Positions 1-9,681 of a stretch of DNA of 64,000 bases are shown here, one piece after another. The notes beneath the pieces were generated by a model, which was not told where the DNA came from, searched no databases, and saw only the letters and a list, made by a program, of their open reading frames with translations. The DNA is from Campanula takesimana. Its lineage: Eukaryota > Streptophyta > Magnoliopsida > Asterales > Campanulaceae. The DNA is taken from the NCBI GenBank assembly GCA_026119855.1, contig JAOWBW010000762.1, positions 1-64,000 of the forward strand, in the 5' to 3' direction. The position numbers and the translations under genes are program-made. Position 1 is the first letter of the stretch; each line of letters starts with the position of its first letter.

Positions 1-1130
1 GTTCCTCAACCAAGAATGTCTTGGAACAAAATAAACCCTCTCTCAAACTCTTTGAGACTCACAAAATCATTGCTTGAGTGCTGGCCGAATTTGGTCTTTT
101 ATACACAAGTATGACCTATTCCAAATAGGAAACTTGTGTCAAAATCCGTCCAAAATCGTTCCTAATCAATTAGGAATCTGCCACCCGACAGCACTGTGCG
201 GCCGCCCAAAACCTCTGTGCGGTCGCACAACTTTCTGAAACAAAACTGGTACAAAACTGAACTAAGTGTGCGGCCGCCCAGTCCAAACTGTGCGGTCGCC
301 CCACTTCCAGAATGTCCAGAATTTCAAAATTCCAATATAGTCCTTTTAAAGATTCGTTCTATTGTGTGTGACCCTCTAGGATTATACTAAGTTGGCAATG
401 GGCTCAAACATGAAACCATAAGATATGATTAGGTTCTAGCAAACCGTCATACCTACCCAAATAGTATAACTAGATACAAGTTCGCATTCCTCTTAGAATA
501 TGTCACAATCCCTTTGTCCACGATGTCATTGAACACAAGTCATGGTCAAACAGTCAACTTGTTTTGTTCAATACTTTCTCGATTCCGAATATGTTGATAA
601 TCCAAATGACTATTGATCCAATCAATCCATTTGAGTCCGGCCGAACATTTCATCAACATCATTCCTACGAGGGCCCAAGCTTGACATCTCTCCGTGGAGG
701 GACAAATCATTTAGCTTATTATTCTTCCCAACGGGAATCCGATTATGCCAATCATACCTTTATAACTTCCGGTAAAGGTAGCGTTTGAATATGTCAAACA
801 TAATGTTCATCAAGTGGAAGACTATAATAACTTCATGTCTAAGGATTCAAATGACATAACTAATATGAGATATATGTAGACATAGACCATGACATAAATC
901 TCATACGCGGGTCATGTCCAGTACCTTGTTCCAAACAAGTACCCATAAATCTAACATGATCATCCCATGATCATTTAGCCTTTATACTAGTGCTTAACAA
1001 GTACTAGGGACGGAGATTATTATAAGTAAACATGAACAACAATAATAATCAAAACATCTCTTTATTGATATGAAATAAATGATAACAATTACAACGTTTA
1101 TTAAACGTGCCTAGGGCACCACTACCAACA
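1..1130 (-). repeat. 3' LTR of element A, truncated by the window edge
   Basis: Matches 6980-8125 almost base for base. The boundary ends in CCAACA at 1130 and is directly followed by a polypurine tract (minus strand). The U5 end lies outside the window. It contains a minus-strand TATA box (GTATAAAAG, 96-104) and four GC-rich 12-mers at 195-302. Confidence 0.93.
195..302. promoter_or_regulatory. Cluster of four GC-rich 12-mers in the A 3' LTR
   Basis: Four copies of GTGCGGYCGC alternate between GCGGCCGC and GCGGTCGC, spaced 20-45 bp apart in AT-rich LTR. The cluster is repeated in the other LTR (7184-7290) and a further four copies lie in the leader (6253-6328). It lies about 100-200 bp upstream of the minus-strand TATA box, so a U3 regulatory role is inferred. 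Confidence 0.7.
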
Positions 1131-1143
1131 ATCTCCCACTTGC
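1131..1143 (-). other. Polypurine tract of element A
   Basis: On the minus strand, GGCAAGTGGGAGAT directly precedes the LTR start TGTTGG. This is the expected site for plus-strand DNA priming in a copia element. Confidence 0.85.
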
Positions 1144-1180
1144 CCTAGGCCAATCTCCCATGTATCTAATACCCATGGAC

Positions 1181-1561
1181 CTAACATGACATCATGTTTA
1201 GCTTGTGGAAGTCCCTTGTTAGCGGGTCCGCAACATTGTCATCAGTAGGTACTCTGCATATATTTACGTCTCCCCTATCAACGATCTCTCGAATGATATG
1301 AAAACGCCTAAGTATGTGTTTGGATTTCTGATGTGCTCTTGGTTCCTTTGCTTGAGCAATAGCACCATTATTATCACAATAAAGGTCTATTGGATTAGCA
1401 ATACTAGGAACCACTTCAAGTTCAGTTATGAACTTCTTAATCCAAACAGCTTCCTTTGCAGCATCCGATGCAGCAATATACTCAGCTTCTGTTGTAGAAT
1501 CAGCGGTTGTACTTTGCTTGGAACTCTTCCAGCTTACAGCTCCACCATTTAACATAAACAC
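1181..1561 (-). pseudogene. Element A RNase H domain
   Basis: C-terminal part of the copia Pol polyprotein, the ribonuclease H that degrades RNA in the RNA-DNA hybrid. It shows the family motifs SSKQ, STTEAEYIAASDAAKEAVW (acidic residues of the fold), DLYCDNNGAI and the terminal TDDNVADPLT. The reading frame continues from the upstream RT piece after a frame change at about 1550. The last residues (RDFHKLNMMSC) are out of frame with the usual ending, because the second copy at 8140-8412 reads DPLTKGLPQAKHDGH there. A one-base loss in a run of Ts is likely. Confidence 0.88.
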
Positions 1562-2388
1562 AAAACCCGATTGCGATCGGCTATCATCTTTGTCGTTTGG
1601 AAGCTTGCATCCGTGTAAGCATTTACAACGAGATCATCTTCCATTCCTCCATAGACCAAAAACGAGTCTTTAGTCCTTCTCAAGTACTTAAGAATCGCTT
1701 TTACAGCTATCCAGTGATTTTCGCCAGGGTCGGATTGGTATCTACTTGTCATGCTCAAAGCATAAGATACATCCGGCCTAGTACAAATCATGGCATACAT
1801 GATGGACCCAATTGCCGAAGCATATGGAACATCATTCATTTTCTCACGCTCATCTTTTGTCTTAGGACATTGAGTCTTGCTTAGAGAAACTCCATGTAAC
1901 ACGGGCAAGGTGCCTCTCTTAGAATTTTCCATACGGAATCTTCTAATGACCTTGTCAATGTATGTACTTTGGCTTAAACCAAGTAGCCTCCTTGATCTAT
2001 CTCTATAGATCTTAATGCCAAGAATATATGCGGCTTCACCCATATCTTTCATTGCGAAGCACTTTCCTAACCAAGTCTTCACAGACTGAAGTGTAGGAAT
2101 GTCGTTTCCAATGAGCAATATGTCATCCCATATAAAAATAAGGAATAGCACTATGCTCCCACTAATCTTCTTGTATACACAAGGCTCATCTTCGTTCTTG
2201 ATGAAACCAAACTCTTTGACCGATTCATCAAAACGGAGATTCCAACTCCTAGAAGCTTGCTTCAATCCATAGATGGATCTCTGCAATTTGCATACCTTAG
2301 AATCTTGTTCAAAACCTTCTGGTTGTGTCATATACACATCCTCTTGAGTTTTCCATTCAGGAAAGCGGTTTTGACGTCCATCTGCCAT
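1549..2388 (-). pseudogene. Element A reverse transcriptase, C-terminal two thirds
   Basis: Copia reverse transcriptase, palm and thumb. Family motifs seen in order: PEGFE, KLQRSIYGLKQASRSWN, the active-site segment, then GMGEAAYILGIKI-like sequence (KDMGEAAYILGIKI), the YIDKVIRRF stretch and PDVSYALSMTSRY. The catalytic YVDD of this family reads IWDD here, caused by two small indels that cancel each other (about 2125-2140). The copy in B keeps YVDD. As written, this enzyme should be inactive. The frame is shifted relative to the preceding RT segment near 2370. Confidence 0.9.
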
Positions 2389-2666
2389 ATTTCATAGTCA
2401 TGATATGCGGCAATGGCAAGCAAAATTCTTATAGACTTGATCATTGCTACGGGTGAAAAGGTCTCATCATAGTCAATACCATGAACTTGCCTATAACCCT
2501 TCGCTACAAGCCTAGCTTTGTAAGTATGCACCTTCCCATCCATGTCAGTCTTCTTCTTGAAGACCCATTTGCATCCTATGGTTTTTACACCTTCGGGCGC
2601 ATCAATCAAATTCCAAACTTGATTGTCTTGCATGGATTGCAATTCGGATTCATGGCTCCAAGCCAC
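2328..2666 (-). pseudogene. Element A reverse transcriptase, N-terminal part
   Basis: Start of the copia RT domain: W-L-A-M-like entry sequence, then GCKWVFKKK, YKARLVAKGY, DYDETFSPVA and QMDVKTAFLNG, the last holding the first catalytic Asp. These motifs in this spacing are diagnostic of Ty1/copia RT. It is separated from both neighbours by frame changes (about 2650 and about 2370). It overlaps the integrase C-terminal segment in another frame for about 60 bases, as expected from a one-base indel in a continuous polyprotein. Confidence 0.9.
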
Positions 2667-3355
2667 TTGTCCGAATCAGGAGAAGACATCGCCTCTTGGT
2701 AGGTTGACGGTTCATCATTCTCAATGATTTCTACCTCATTACTATCCGTTACGAGAAATCCATATCTCTCGGGCTCGGATCGTAACCTACTAGATCTGCG
2801 AGTTGCTTGTGTACTTTGAACAGGTTCCACAACTCCTTGTGGTTCTTGTTCTTGTTCCACTATTGGTTCAATGTTATTTTCTGGGTCTCGAATTTCTTCA
2901 AGATTTATTTTACTCCCACTGATTTCTTTGGAGAGAAACTCTTTCTCTAGAAAGACACCAGTTCGGGCAACAAACACTTTGTTGTCCTCTCGGTTGTAAA
3001 AGTAATATCCTTTAGTTTCCTTAGGATATCCCACGAAAATACATTTATCAGATTTGTGTGCAAGTTTGTCTGAGATAAGTCTTTTGACAAAAACTTCACA
3101 ACCCCAAATCTTCATGAAAGATAGACAAGGCTTCTTTCCGCTCCACATCTCATATGGAGTCTTTTGAACCGATTTAGTTGGAACACGATTTAGTGTGAAA
3201 GCAGCGGTTTCTAGAGCGTAACCCCAAAAGGATATTGGAAGATCAACTTGACTCATCATTGATCGAACCATGTCTAACAAAGTCCGATTCCTCCTCTCGG
3301 ACACACCATTCCATTGTGGTGTTCCGGGGGAGTCAATTGTGAAACTATTCCACAA
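2606..3355 (-). pseudogene. Element A integrase C-terminal half and RT linker
   Basis: Begins with the integrase segment holding the third catalytic residue: GTPQWNGVSERRNRTLLDMVR, where the Glu of SERRNRTL is the E of the D-D-E triad. It continues through the copia-specific TPYEMWSGKKP and WGCEVFVKR segments, FVGYPKETKGYYFYN, an acidic linker rich in Glu and Pro, and the RRSSR and EPSTYQEAM lead-in to RT. The preceding integrase core lies in another frame, with the break at about 3330. Together these form one interrupted gene. Confidence 0.9.
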
Positions 3356-4005
3356 TTCTTTAGATGATCATCAAATTCTTGACTTAAGTATTCACCACCA
3401 CGATCTGATCGAAGTGCTTTAATACTTTTGCCAAGTTGTTTTTCTACTTCATTTTGAAATATTCTAAATATCTCAAATGCTTCATTTATGTTTAGGTAAA
3501 CATACCCAAATCTACTATAATCATCAGTGAAGGTTATGAAGTATTGAAATCCTCCCCTAGCATTGCTACTTAATGGTCCGCATACATCGGAATGTATCAA
3601 CCCCAATAAGTCGCTTGCCCTTTCACCCAACTTGGTAAAAGGTGTCTTAGTCATTTTTCCAAGAAGACACGACTCACAAGTATCATATGACTCTAAGTCA
3701 CATGAACCCAAAAGTCCGTCCCCATGGAGTTTTGAGATACGCTTCTCATTAATATGACCAAGACGGCAATGCCACAAATAAGTATGATTTACATCATTAG
3801 GTTTAGATTTCTTATTTACATGATAGACATTATTTTCATTCTTGACATCCAAGATATAAAGGCCATTAAATGAATTAGCAATACCATAAAGCACATCATT
3901 TAAATAAATAGAAAATTTCTTATTCTCAATAAGAAACTTAAAACCTTCATTATCCAAACAAGAAATTGAAATAATATTTCTGCTTAAATCCGAACATAAT
4001 AACAA
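3274..4005 (-). pseudogene. Element A pre-integrase zinc domain and integrase core
   Basis: Holds the HHCC zinc-binding pre-integrase domain (LWHCRLGHINEKRI and CESCLLGK) and the integrase core with HSDVCGPL (first catalytic Asp), FTDDYSRFGYVYL and ALRSDRGGEYL (second catalytic Asp). The enzyme inserts the element cDNA into the nuclear genome. The third catalytic residue is in the next frame (2606-3355). The frame joins the protease segment upstream with a shift at about 3990-4005. Confidence 0.9.
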
Positions 4006-5087
4006 TTGTTCAAAACAAGAATTAATCCGGAAGGTAAAGTGACTTCATAAGTCCCTACGGCTAATGCAGCAACTCTTGCTCCATTCCCCACGCGTAGATC
4101 TACTTCACCTTCTTTAAGCAGTCTCCTATTCTTTAGTCCCTGCACATTTAGACAAATGTGAGAACCACATCCGGTATCCAATACCCAGGAATCAGTGGTA
4201 GAAAGGAGAATATCTATCATATAGATACCTGAAGTCGACGCAGCCTTGCTGCTCTTCTTCTTCTTTTGCTCTTCCAAGAAAGCCTTGCAATTACGTTTCC
4301 AATGACCAATTTCTTGACAATGGAAACAGATTGCATCCTTTTGTGAATCGGGTTTTGCCTCAGAAGCCTTGGCAACCTTTGCCTTGCTTATCTTGGGTTT
4401 GACTACTTTTGCCTTACCCTTTCCTTTGGCACCAGCCTTCTTCCCATCATGAACCAAGAGCACGGGAGAACCTTTCTCCACAATTTTCATCTCTGCAGTT
4501 TTGAGCATCCCATGCAACTCAGAGAGATTCTTATCCATTCCATGCATGTTATAATTCATTACAAACTGATTATAACTTTTAGGCAATGAATTAAGAATGA
4601 GATCCGTGGCTAGCTCCAATGGGATTGGATAGCCAAGTTTCTCAAGGTGCTCTACATAACCTTTCATTTTAAGAAAGTGAGGACTCACTTGTTGCCCTTC
4701 ATTCATTTTACAAGTAGTGAATGCAACAATGGTCTTGTACCTCTCTTGCCTAGCTTGCTCTTGAAACATGGTTCTCAACTCCACGCCTATCTCATAGGCT
4801 TCCAAATGTTCCAAACTTTGTTGGAGTTTTGAACACATAGCAGCAAGCATGAGACAACTTACATCTCTAGAATCATTACGATGTTTCTTGTAATTGTCTC
4901 TTTCTACCCTAGGGGCAGTAGGCGGTGGTTCAGCAGGGAGAGGCCCATCGAGAATGTACAACTTATCTTCTTGCCTAAGAACAATTCTTATGCTTCGGAT
5001 CCAATCCATAAAGTTTGTACCATTCTCTTCGAGCTTATCCTTCTCAAGGATCGATCGCAACGACATTGATTGAGTGTTATTAGTCAT
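3984..5087 (-). CDS. gag: Element A Gag and aspartic protease
   Basis: Starts at MTNNTQSMSLRSIL, the natural Gag start downstream of the leader. It forms the particle that packages the element RNA. Residues about 10-210 form the UBN2-type copia Gag region (VSCLMLAAM, LATDLILNSLPKSY, ELHGMLKTAE). A lysine-rich stretch follows (about 215-250), then a CCHC zinc knuckle CFHCQEIGHWKRNC. The aspartic protease begins at WVLDTGCGSHI, with active-site Asp-Thr-Gly. The open frame of 367 codons ends inside the protease, just before the integrase frame begins, so the original product was one continuous polyprotein. Gag itself looks intact. Confidence 0.92.
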   Translation of the reverse strand: MTNNTQSMSLRSILEKDKLEENGTNFMDWIRSIRIVLRQEDKLYILDGPLPAEPPPTAPRVERDNYKKHRNDSRDVSCLMLAAMCSKLQQSLEHLEAYEIGVELRTMFQEQARQERYKTIVAFTTCKMNEGQQVSPHFLKMKGYVEHLEKLGYPIPLELATDLILNSLPKSYNQFVMNYNMHGMDKNLSELHGMLKTAEMKIVEKGSPVLLVHDGKKAGAKGKGKAKVVKPKISKAKVAKASEAKPDSQKDAICFHCQEIGHWKRNCKAFLEEQKKKKSSKAASTSGIYMIDILLSTTDSWVLDTGCGSHICLNVQGLKNRRLLKEGEVDLRVGNGARVAALAVGTYEVTLPSGLILVLNNCYYVRI

Positions 5088-5776
5088 TATCTACAAATAT
5101 GCAAAAATTTCCAAAATTTAATAAGTACCGTTTTCATTAAAGAGATAAATAATGTTTTTAAAACAAAATACTCCCACTAAATTATATAACCTTCATATAC
5201 ATCCAATGTATAATATAATTTAAATGGGTTGAGATCCAGCTTTAATCTAATTTTGAGTACGCTTTGGCGCACCGCTCAAAATAAATCAATTAGGTAGACA
5301 ACTCTTGTCAATCATATCTCATATGACTCTCAGTTCTTTTCATGAGATTCTTTAAGAAATCCAATTTCAAAAAGCATGTTTAAATCTCATCTTTGCCTTA
5401 AGCCCAAAACTGTTTTGACGCTTAATTAAGTCCAACCATTTTAAACGCATAGGAAACTCTTATTCACTCATCTTGCTCAAACATGAATAAAATCAATGCA
5501 CCTCGCTTTGGCGAGCCCACATAAAATTACTCATGTATAAACAAGTGTTTTAATCATGGCATGGCAAAAGGACTTAAAACTTTCTTTGAAGGTTCATCAC
5601 ATATAGCATATAACACATTTATGAGCACATAATATAACATGTTACACATCAAGTTTAGCCACTAAATTAATCTCCATTAATTTAAGCATGGTATTTATGT
5701 GTCATTAGTTTCTCTATAATTATGAGGATGAGACTATTTCAACTTTGGTTATTATCTCCAAATCAAGACAACAAGA

Positions 5777-5915
5777 AGTGCGGTCGAACTAAGCCATTAG
5801 GCAACCACAATCCCGCACTAATTCAAGAAACCAAGAAAGTAGTCCATGTGGCCGAAACTAAGCAATAGATGGTCTCGATGAACGTAGGCCAATTGCATTC
5901 ACAATTCCACATGGA
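5777..5915 (-). promoter_or_regulatory. Two tandem leader hairpins with different stems
   Basis: The first hairpin pairs AGTGCGG (5777) with CCGCACT (ending 5819). The second pairs TCCATGTGG (5843) with CCACATGGA (ending 5915). Both share the inner text CGAA(A)CTAAGC near the 5' arm and CACAAT before the 3' arm. The element H leader has two counterparts with yet other stem sequences (24410-24449, 24475-24522). Stem sequences differ while pairing is kept. A packaging or dimer-linkage role is inferred. Confidence 0.6.
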
Positions 5916-6252
5916 TCTCCAAACTTTGAATCAAGAACTTTGTTTCTCAATTTTAGCAATTATGAACTCTTCATAATTCTAACTTCGTTTCATCTTTGAA
6001 ACTTTGATTGCGATCAAGTTTGGGAAACACAATCTCGATGAACGCAGATTAGCCATCCAAACCTTGAACCAATCTTAGAATCACAAGACTAAAACAAATA
6101 GGAAAATCAAACCCCAAAATCCACACACAAACCAACTACCCAAAACCCATTCCAGATCAGCAAGTCTGGACTGGTTCTGTTACTGGTTTTGTTGAATCTT
6201 TCCAAAATTCCAGATTCTGGTTTTTCAACCAAAATCAGACCTTCTGATCAAC

Positions 6253-6328
6253 TTGTGCGGCCGCCCAAAACCCTGTGCGGTCGCCCAAAACTGTGCGGCC
6301 GCCCAAGGCGTTTTGTGCGGTCGCCCAG
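6253..6328. promoter_or_regulatory. GC-rich 12-mer cluster in the A leader
   Basis: Four copies of TGTGCGGYCGCCCA in 76 bp, again alternating GCGGCCGC and GCGGTCGC. The same motif pair occurs in both A LTRs and in the LTRs of the unrelated chromovirus G1. Confidence 0.7.
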
Positions 6329-6618
6329 TACCATCAGAATGTGCAGAATTTTCAAAGTTCGAAATTTGTCTCAAATCGTTTTTCCCCGATTATTAAAACT
6401 TTGATCCAATCAAAAAAATTAATAATCAACAATTCTGAATCCACCATAATTTATTTATTGCGATTGAATCGTGCGATTAAAGTTGCAAAACAATAAACCA
6501 CATAAAATCACAAAACACATAAACAACATATATTCCAATATTCAAATCATGCAAGGCACATAAACAATTTATATACACATAACATGATCTAGGTATTGAA
6601 ATAATCAACATGAACGGG

Positions 6619-6630
6619 GCTCTGATACCA
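6619..6630 (-). other. Element A primer binding site, tRNA-Met
   Basis: The minus strand reads TGGTATCAGAGC one base inside the LTR end. This is the standard copia site complementary to the 3' end of initiator tRNA-Met, which primes minus-strand DNA. Confidence 0.92.
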
Positions 6631-7081
6631 CTGTTGGGTTTCATAGACACATGCGCAGCGGAATTTAGCATTTAAAATTTTGAAACCCAAAGCCCATAGA
6701 TCCGTTCATATGATTAAATCAAATACAATAACATGAATATAGGATAAAACTAACCCTTGATGGATATCAAGTTTTCTCTTGGTCTTTGGTGGAGATTTGA
6801 AGACTTGATCACGATCACAAAGCTTGAACACGAACTTTGAAGATGATGATTTTCACCCTCTAGCGGTATCCACACTTCGAACGAATATCAAAGGAGCTTC
6901 TTTGATCTTGGTTGCTAGACCAAATTGTGAAACACTTTTTCACAATCAAAAGAACTATATGGAATTTATTTTGTGTATTATTTTGTTCCTCAACCAAGAA
7001 TGTCTTGGAACAAAATAAACCCTCTCTCAAACTCTTTGAGACTCACAAAATCATTGGCCTTGAGTGCTGGCCGAATTTGGT

Positions 7082-7090
7082 CTTTTATAC
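7082..7090 (-). promoter_or_regulatory. TATA box of the A LTR promoter
   Basis: The minus strand reads GTATAAAAG, a near-consensus plant TATA box, preserved in the other LTR at 96-104. The GC-rich cluster lies about 100-200 bp upstream. Confidence 0.65.
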
Positions 7091-7183
7091 ACAAGTATGA
7101 CCTATTCCAAATAGGAAACTTGTGTCAAAATCCGTCCAAAATTCGTTTCCTAATCAAATTAGGAATCTGCCACCCGACAGCAC

Positions 7184-7290
7184 TGTGCGGCCGCCCAAAA
7201 GCCTCTGTGCGGTCGCACAACTTTCTGAAACAAAACTGGTACAAAACTGAACTAAGTGTGCGGCCGCCCAGTCCAAACTGTGCGGTCGCC
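7184..7290. promoter_or_regulatory. GC-rich 12-mer cluster in the A/B LTR
   Basis: Four copies of GTGCGGYCGC alternating C and T at the central position, matching 195-302. They sit 835-941 bp from the 5' end of the LTR in the element sense. Confidence 0.7.
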
Positions 7291-8139
7291 CACTTCTCAG
7301 AATGTCCAGTATTTCCAAAATTCCAATATTGTCCTTTTAAAGATTCGTTCTATTGTGTGTGACCCTCTAGGATTATACTAAGTTGGCAATGGGTCAAACA
7401 TGAAACCATAAGATATGATTAGGTTCTAGCAAACCGTCATACCTACCCAAATAGTATAACTAGATACAAGTTCGCATTCCTCTTAGAATATGTCACAATC
7501 CCTTTGTCCACGATGTCATTGAACACAAGTCATGGTCAAACAGTCAACTTGTTTTGTTCAATACTTTCTCGATTCCGAATATGTTGATAATTCAAATGCT
7601 ATTGATCCAATCAATCCATTTGAGTCCGGCCGAACATTTCATCAACATCATTCCTTCGAGGGGCCCAAGCTTGACATCTCTCCGTGGAGGGACAAATCCA
7701 TTTAGCTTATTATTCTTCCCAATGGGAATCCGATTATGCCAATCATACCCTTTATAACTTCCGGTTAAAGGTAGCGTTTGAATATGTCAAACATAATGTT
7801 CATCAAGTGGAAGACTATAATAACTTCATGTCTAAGGATTCAAATGACATAACTAATATGAGATATATGTATGACATAGACCATGACATAAATCTCATAC
7901 AGCGGGTCATGTCCAGTACCTTGTTCCAAACAAGTACCCATAAATCTAACATGATCATCTCATGATCATTTAGCCTTTATACTAGTGCTTAATAAGTACT
8001 AGGGACGGGGATTATTATAAGTAAACATGAACAACAATAATAATCAAAACATCTCTTTATTGATATGAAATAAATGATAACAATTACAACGTTTATTAAA
8101 CGTGCCTAGGGCACCACTACCAACAATCTCCCACTTGCC

Positions 8140-8412
8140 CTAGGCCCAATCTCCCATGTATCTAATACCCATGGACCTAACATGACCATCATGTTTAGCT
8201 TGTGGAAGTCCCTTTGTTAGCGGGTCCGCAACATTGTCATCAGTAGGTACTCTGCATATATTTACGTCTCCCCTATCAACGATTTCTCGAATGATATGAA
8301 AACGCCTAAGTATGTGTTTGGATTTCTGATGTGCTCTTGGTTCCTTTGCTTGAGCAATAGCACCATTATTATCACAATAAAGGTCTATTGGATTAGCAAT
8401 ACTAGGAACCAC
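8140..8412 (-). pseudogene. Element B RNase H, C-terminal part
   Basis: Reads IDLYCDNNGAIAQAKEP, a His/Arg-rich stretch, then TDDNVADPLTKGLPQAKHDGH. This is the normal C-terminus of a copia RNase H and shows the ending lost in element A. The N-terminal part of the domain is in the frame of the next feature, with the break near 8500 (one base lost in CGGTTGTAC relative to A). Confidence 0.87.
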
Positions 8413-8423
8413 TTCAAGTTCAG

Positions 8424-9263
8424 TTATGAACTTCTTAATCCAAACAGCTTCCTTTGCGGCATCCGATGCAGCAATATACTCAGCTTCTGTTGTAGAATCA
8501 GCGGTGTACTTTGCTTGGAACTCTTCCAGCTTACAGCTCCACCATTTAACATAAACACAAATCCCGATTGCGATCGGCTATCATCTTTGTCGGTTTGGAA
8601 GCTTGCATCCGTGTAAGCATTTACAACGAGATCATCTTCCATTCCTCCATAGACCAAAAACGAGTCTTTAGTCCTTCTCAAGTACTTAAGAATCGATTTT
8701 ACAGCTATCCAGTGATTTTCGCCAGGGTCGGATTGGTATCTACTTGTCATGCTCAAAGCATAAGATACATCCGGCCTAGTACAAATCATGGCATACATGA
8801 TGGACCCAATTGCCGAAGCATATGGAACATTATTCATTTTCTCACGCTCATCTTTTGTCTTAGGACATTGAGTCTTGCTTAGAGAAACTCCATGTAACAC
8901 GGGCAAGGTGCCTCTCTTAGAATTTTCCATACGGAATCTTCTAATGACCTTGTCAATGTATGTACTTTGGCTTAAACCAAGTAGCCTCCTTGATCTATCT
9001 CTATAGATCTTAATGCCAAGAATATATGCGGCTTCACCCATATCTTTCATTGCGAAGAACTTTCCTAACCAAGTCTTCACAGACTGAAGTGTAGGAATGT
9101 CGTTTCCAATGAGCAATATGTCATCCACATATAAAATAAGGAATAGCACTATGCTCCCACTAATCTTCTTGTATACACAAGGCTCATCTTCGTTCTTGAT
9201 GAAACCAAACTCTTTGACCGATTCATCAAAACGGAGATTCCAACTCCTAGAAGCTTGCTTCAA
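8424..9263 (-). pseudogene. Element B reverse transcriptase fragment with intact YVDD
   Basis: RT palm and thumb starting within the LKQASRSWN motif at the truncation. It keeps the catalytic segment LYVDDILLIGND, then KDMGEAAYILGI, PDVSYALSM and the start of RNase H (GGAVSWKSSKQST). The upstream third of RT and everything before it are missing beyond the breakpoint at 9280. Comparison with A shows that A's IWDD is a secondary change. Confidence 0.9.
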
Positions 9264-9281
9264 TCCATAGATGGATCTCTT

Positions 9282-9311
9282 GACCGCCCTTGCATACCCG
9301 CAAGGGCGGTC
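9282..9311 (+). promoter_or_regulatory. Perfect 12-bp stem hairpin at the left edge of P
   Basis: GACCGCCCTTGC pairs with GCAAGGGCGGTC around a six-base loop (ATACCC). It is followed by GGCAAAAGTTAGAGCA. Element C has two counterparts with different stems (41971-41998 and 42653-42682). It lies directly at the breakpoint with B. Confidence 0.7.
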
Positions 9312-9380
9312 TAGGCAAAAGTTAGAGCATCCCCCCTTCTATCTTCCCTTTCTTTAAAATCATTCTAGTCTAACTGGAGT

Positions 9381-9436
9381 GAACTACGGTGACCTGAGCC
9401 CCTTAGTCCTATTTGTAAAAGGGAACGTAGGCAGCC
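9381..9436 (+). promoter_or_regulatory. Structured motif, type I (GAACTACG...ACGTAGGC)
   Basis: Outer stem CTACG with CGTAG; a conserved bulge GTGACCTGAG; an upper stem CCCTT with AAGGG around a variable loop; then AACGTAGGCAGCC. The same layout with other upper-stem bases is at 15926-15973 and 42153-42193. The role is unknown. Confidence 0.65.
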
Positions 9437-9681
9437 TTTTAAAAGGTGCGGTCTAAAAAACAAATAAACATCCAAATCTTGTCAAGCAATAAAGATAGAA
9501 GTTGCATTTTTCTGAAAGCAAAAACTTTTATTCCCATTAGTCATTGCATGTTAACACTTATTTGATGAGTCTAAGCTTGACATACTTTTTGAATAAATAA
9601 CCTATTCTGAAATTGAAACTAAAACAAAAGTAAACTAAATTAAACTAATGTGTCTGTACGACTATGGAGAGACGCTCAGGA
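9437..9681. other. No feature seen
   Basis: AT-rich non-coding sequence between the type I motif and the 3' end of the first PMD gene. It may include that gene's 3' untranslated region. Confidence 0.5.

Larger units (their letters stand above)
5088..6618 (-). other. Element A 5' leader (untranslated)
   Basis: About 1.5 kb between primer site and Gag start with no credible coding frame on either strand. It holds two paired hairpin motifs (5777-5819, 5843-5915) and a GC-rich 12-mer cluster (6253-6328). Long leaders of this kind usually carry packaging and dimerisation signals. That role is inferred here from position and structure. Confidence 0.75.
1..8125 (-). mobile_element. Element A: Ty1/copia LTR retrotransposon, Angela-like
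   Basis: A minus-strand copia element. The order on the minus strand is LTR (6632-8125), tRNA-Met primer site, leader, gag, protease, integrase, reverse transcriptase, RNase H, polypurine tract and second LTR (1-1130, cut by the window edge). The order PR-INT-RT-RH defines Ty1/copia. The Gag N-terminus (LRSILEKDKLEENGTNFMDW) and LTRs of about 1.5 kb resemble the Angela/BARE lineage; this lineage call is from memory of the family. The two LTRs are nearly identical by eye apart from many 1-2 base indels, so the insertion is young. The polyprotein is broken by several frame changes and by a changed RT active site. Confidence 0.93.
6632..8125 (-). repeat. Complete LTR shared by elements A and B
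   Basis: Starts TGTTGGG and ends CCAACA, with 6-bp inverted ends, 1494 bp. On the minus strand it is the 5' LTR of A (primer site at 6619-6630). It is also the 3' LTR of B, because a polypurine tract and RNase H coding of the same family adjoin its other end. It holds a minus-strand TATA box (GTATAAAAG, 7082-7090) and a GC-rich cluster at 7184-7290. Confidence 0.93.
8126..9280 (-). mobile_element. Element B: truncated second Angela-like internal region
   Basis: Near-identical to 1131-2285 of element A. It joins directly to the shared LTR at 8125 and stops abruptly at about 9280 inside the RT gene, where unrelated P sequence begins. LTR-internal-LTR-internal is the product expected from unequal recombination between LTRs of neighbouring copies of the same family. 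Confidence 0.88.
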
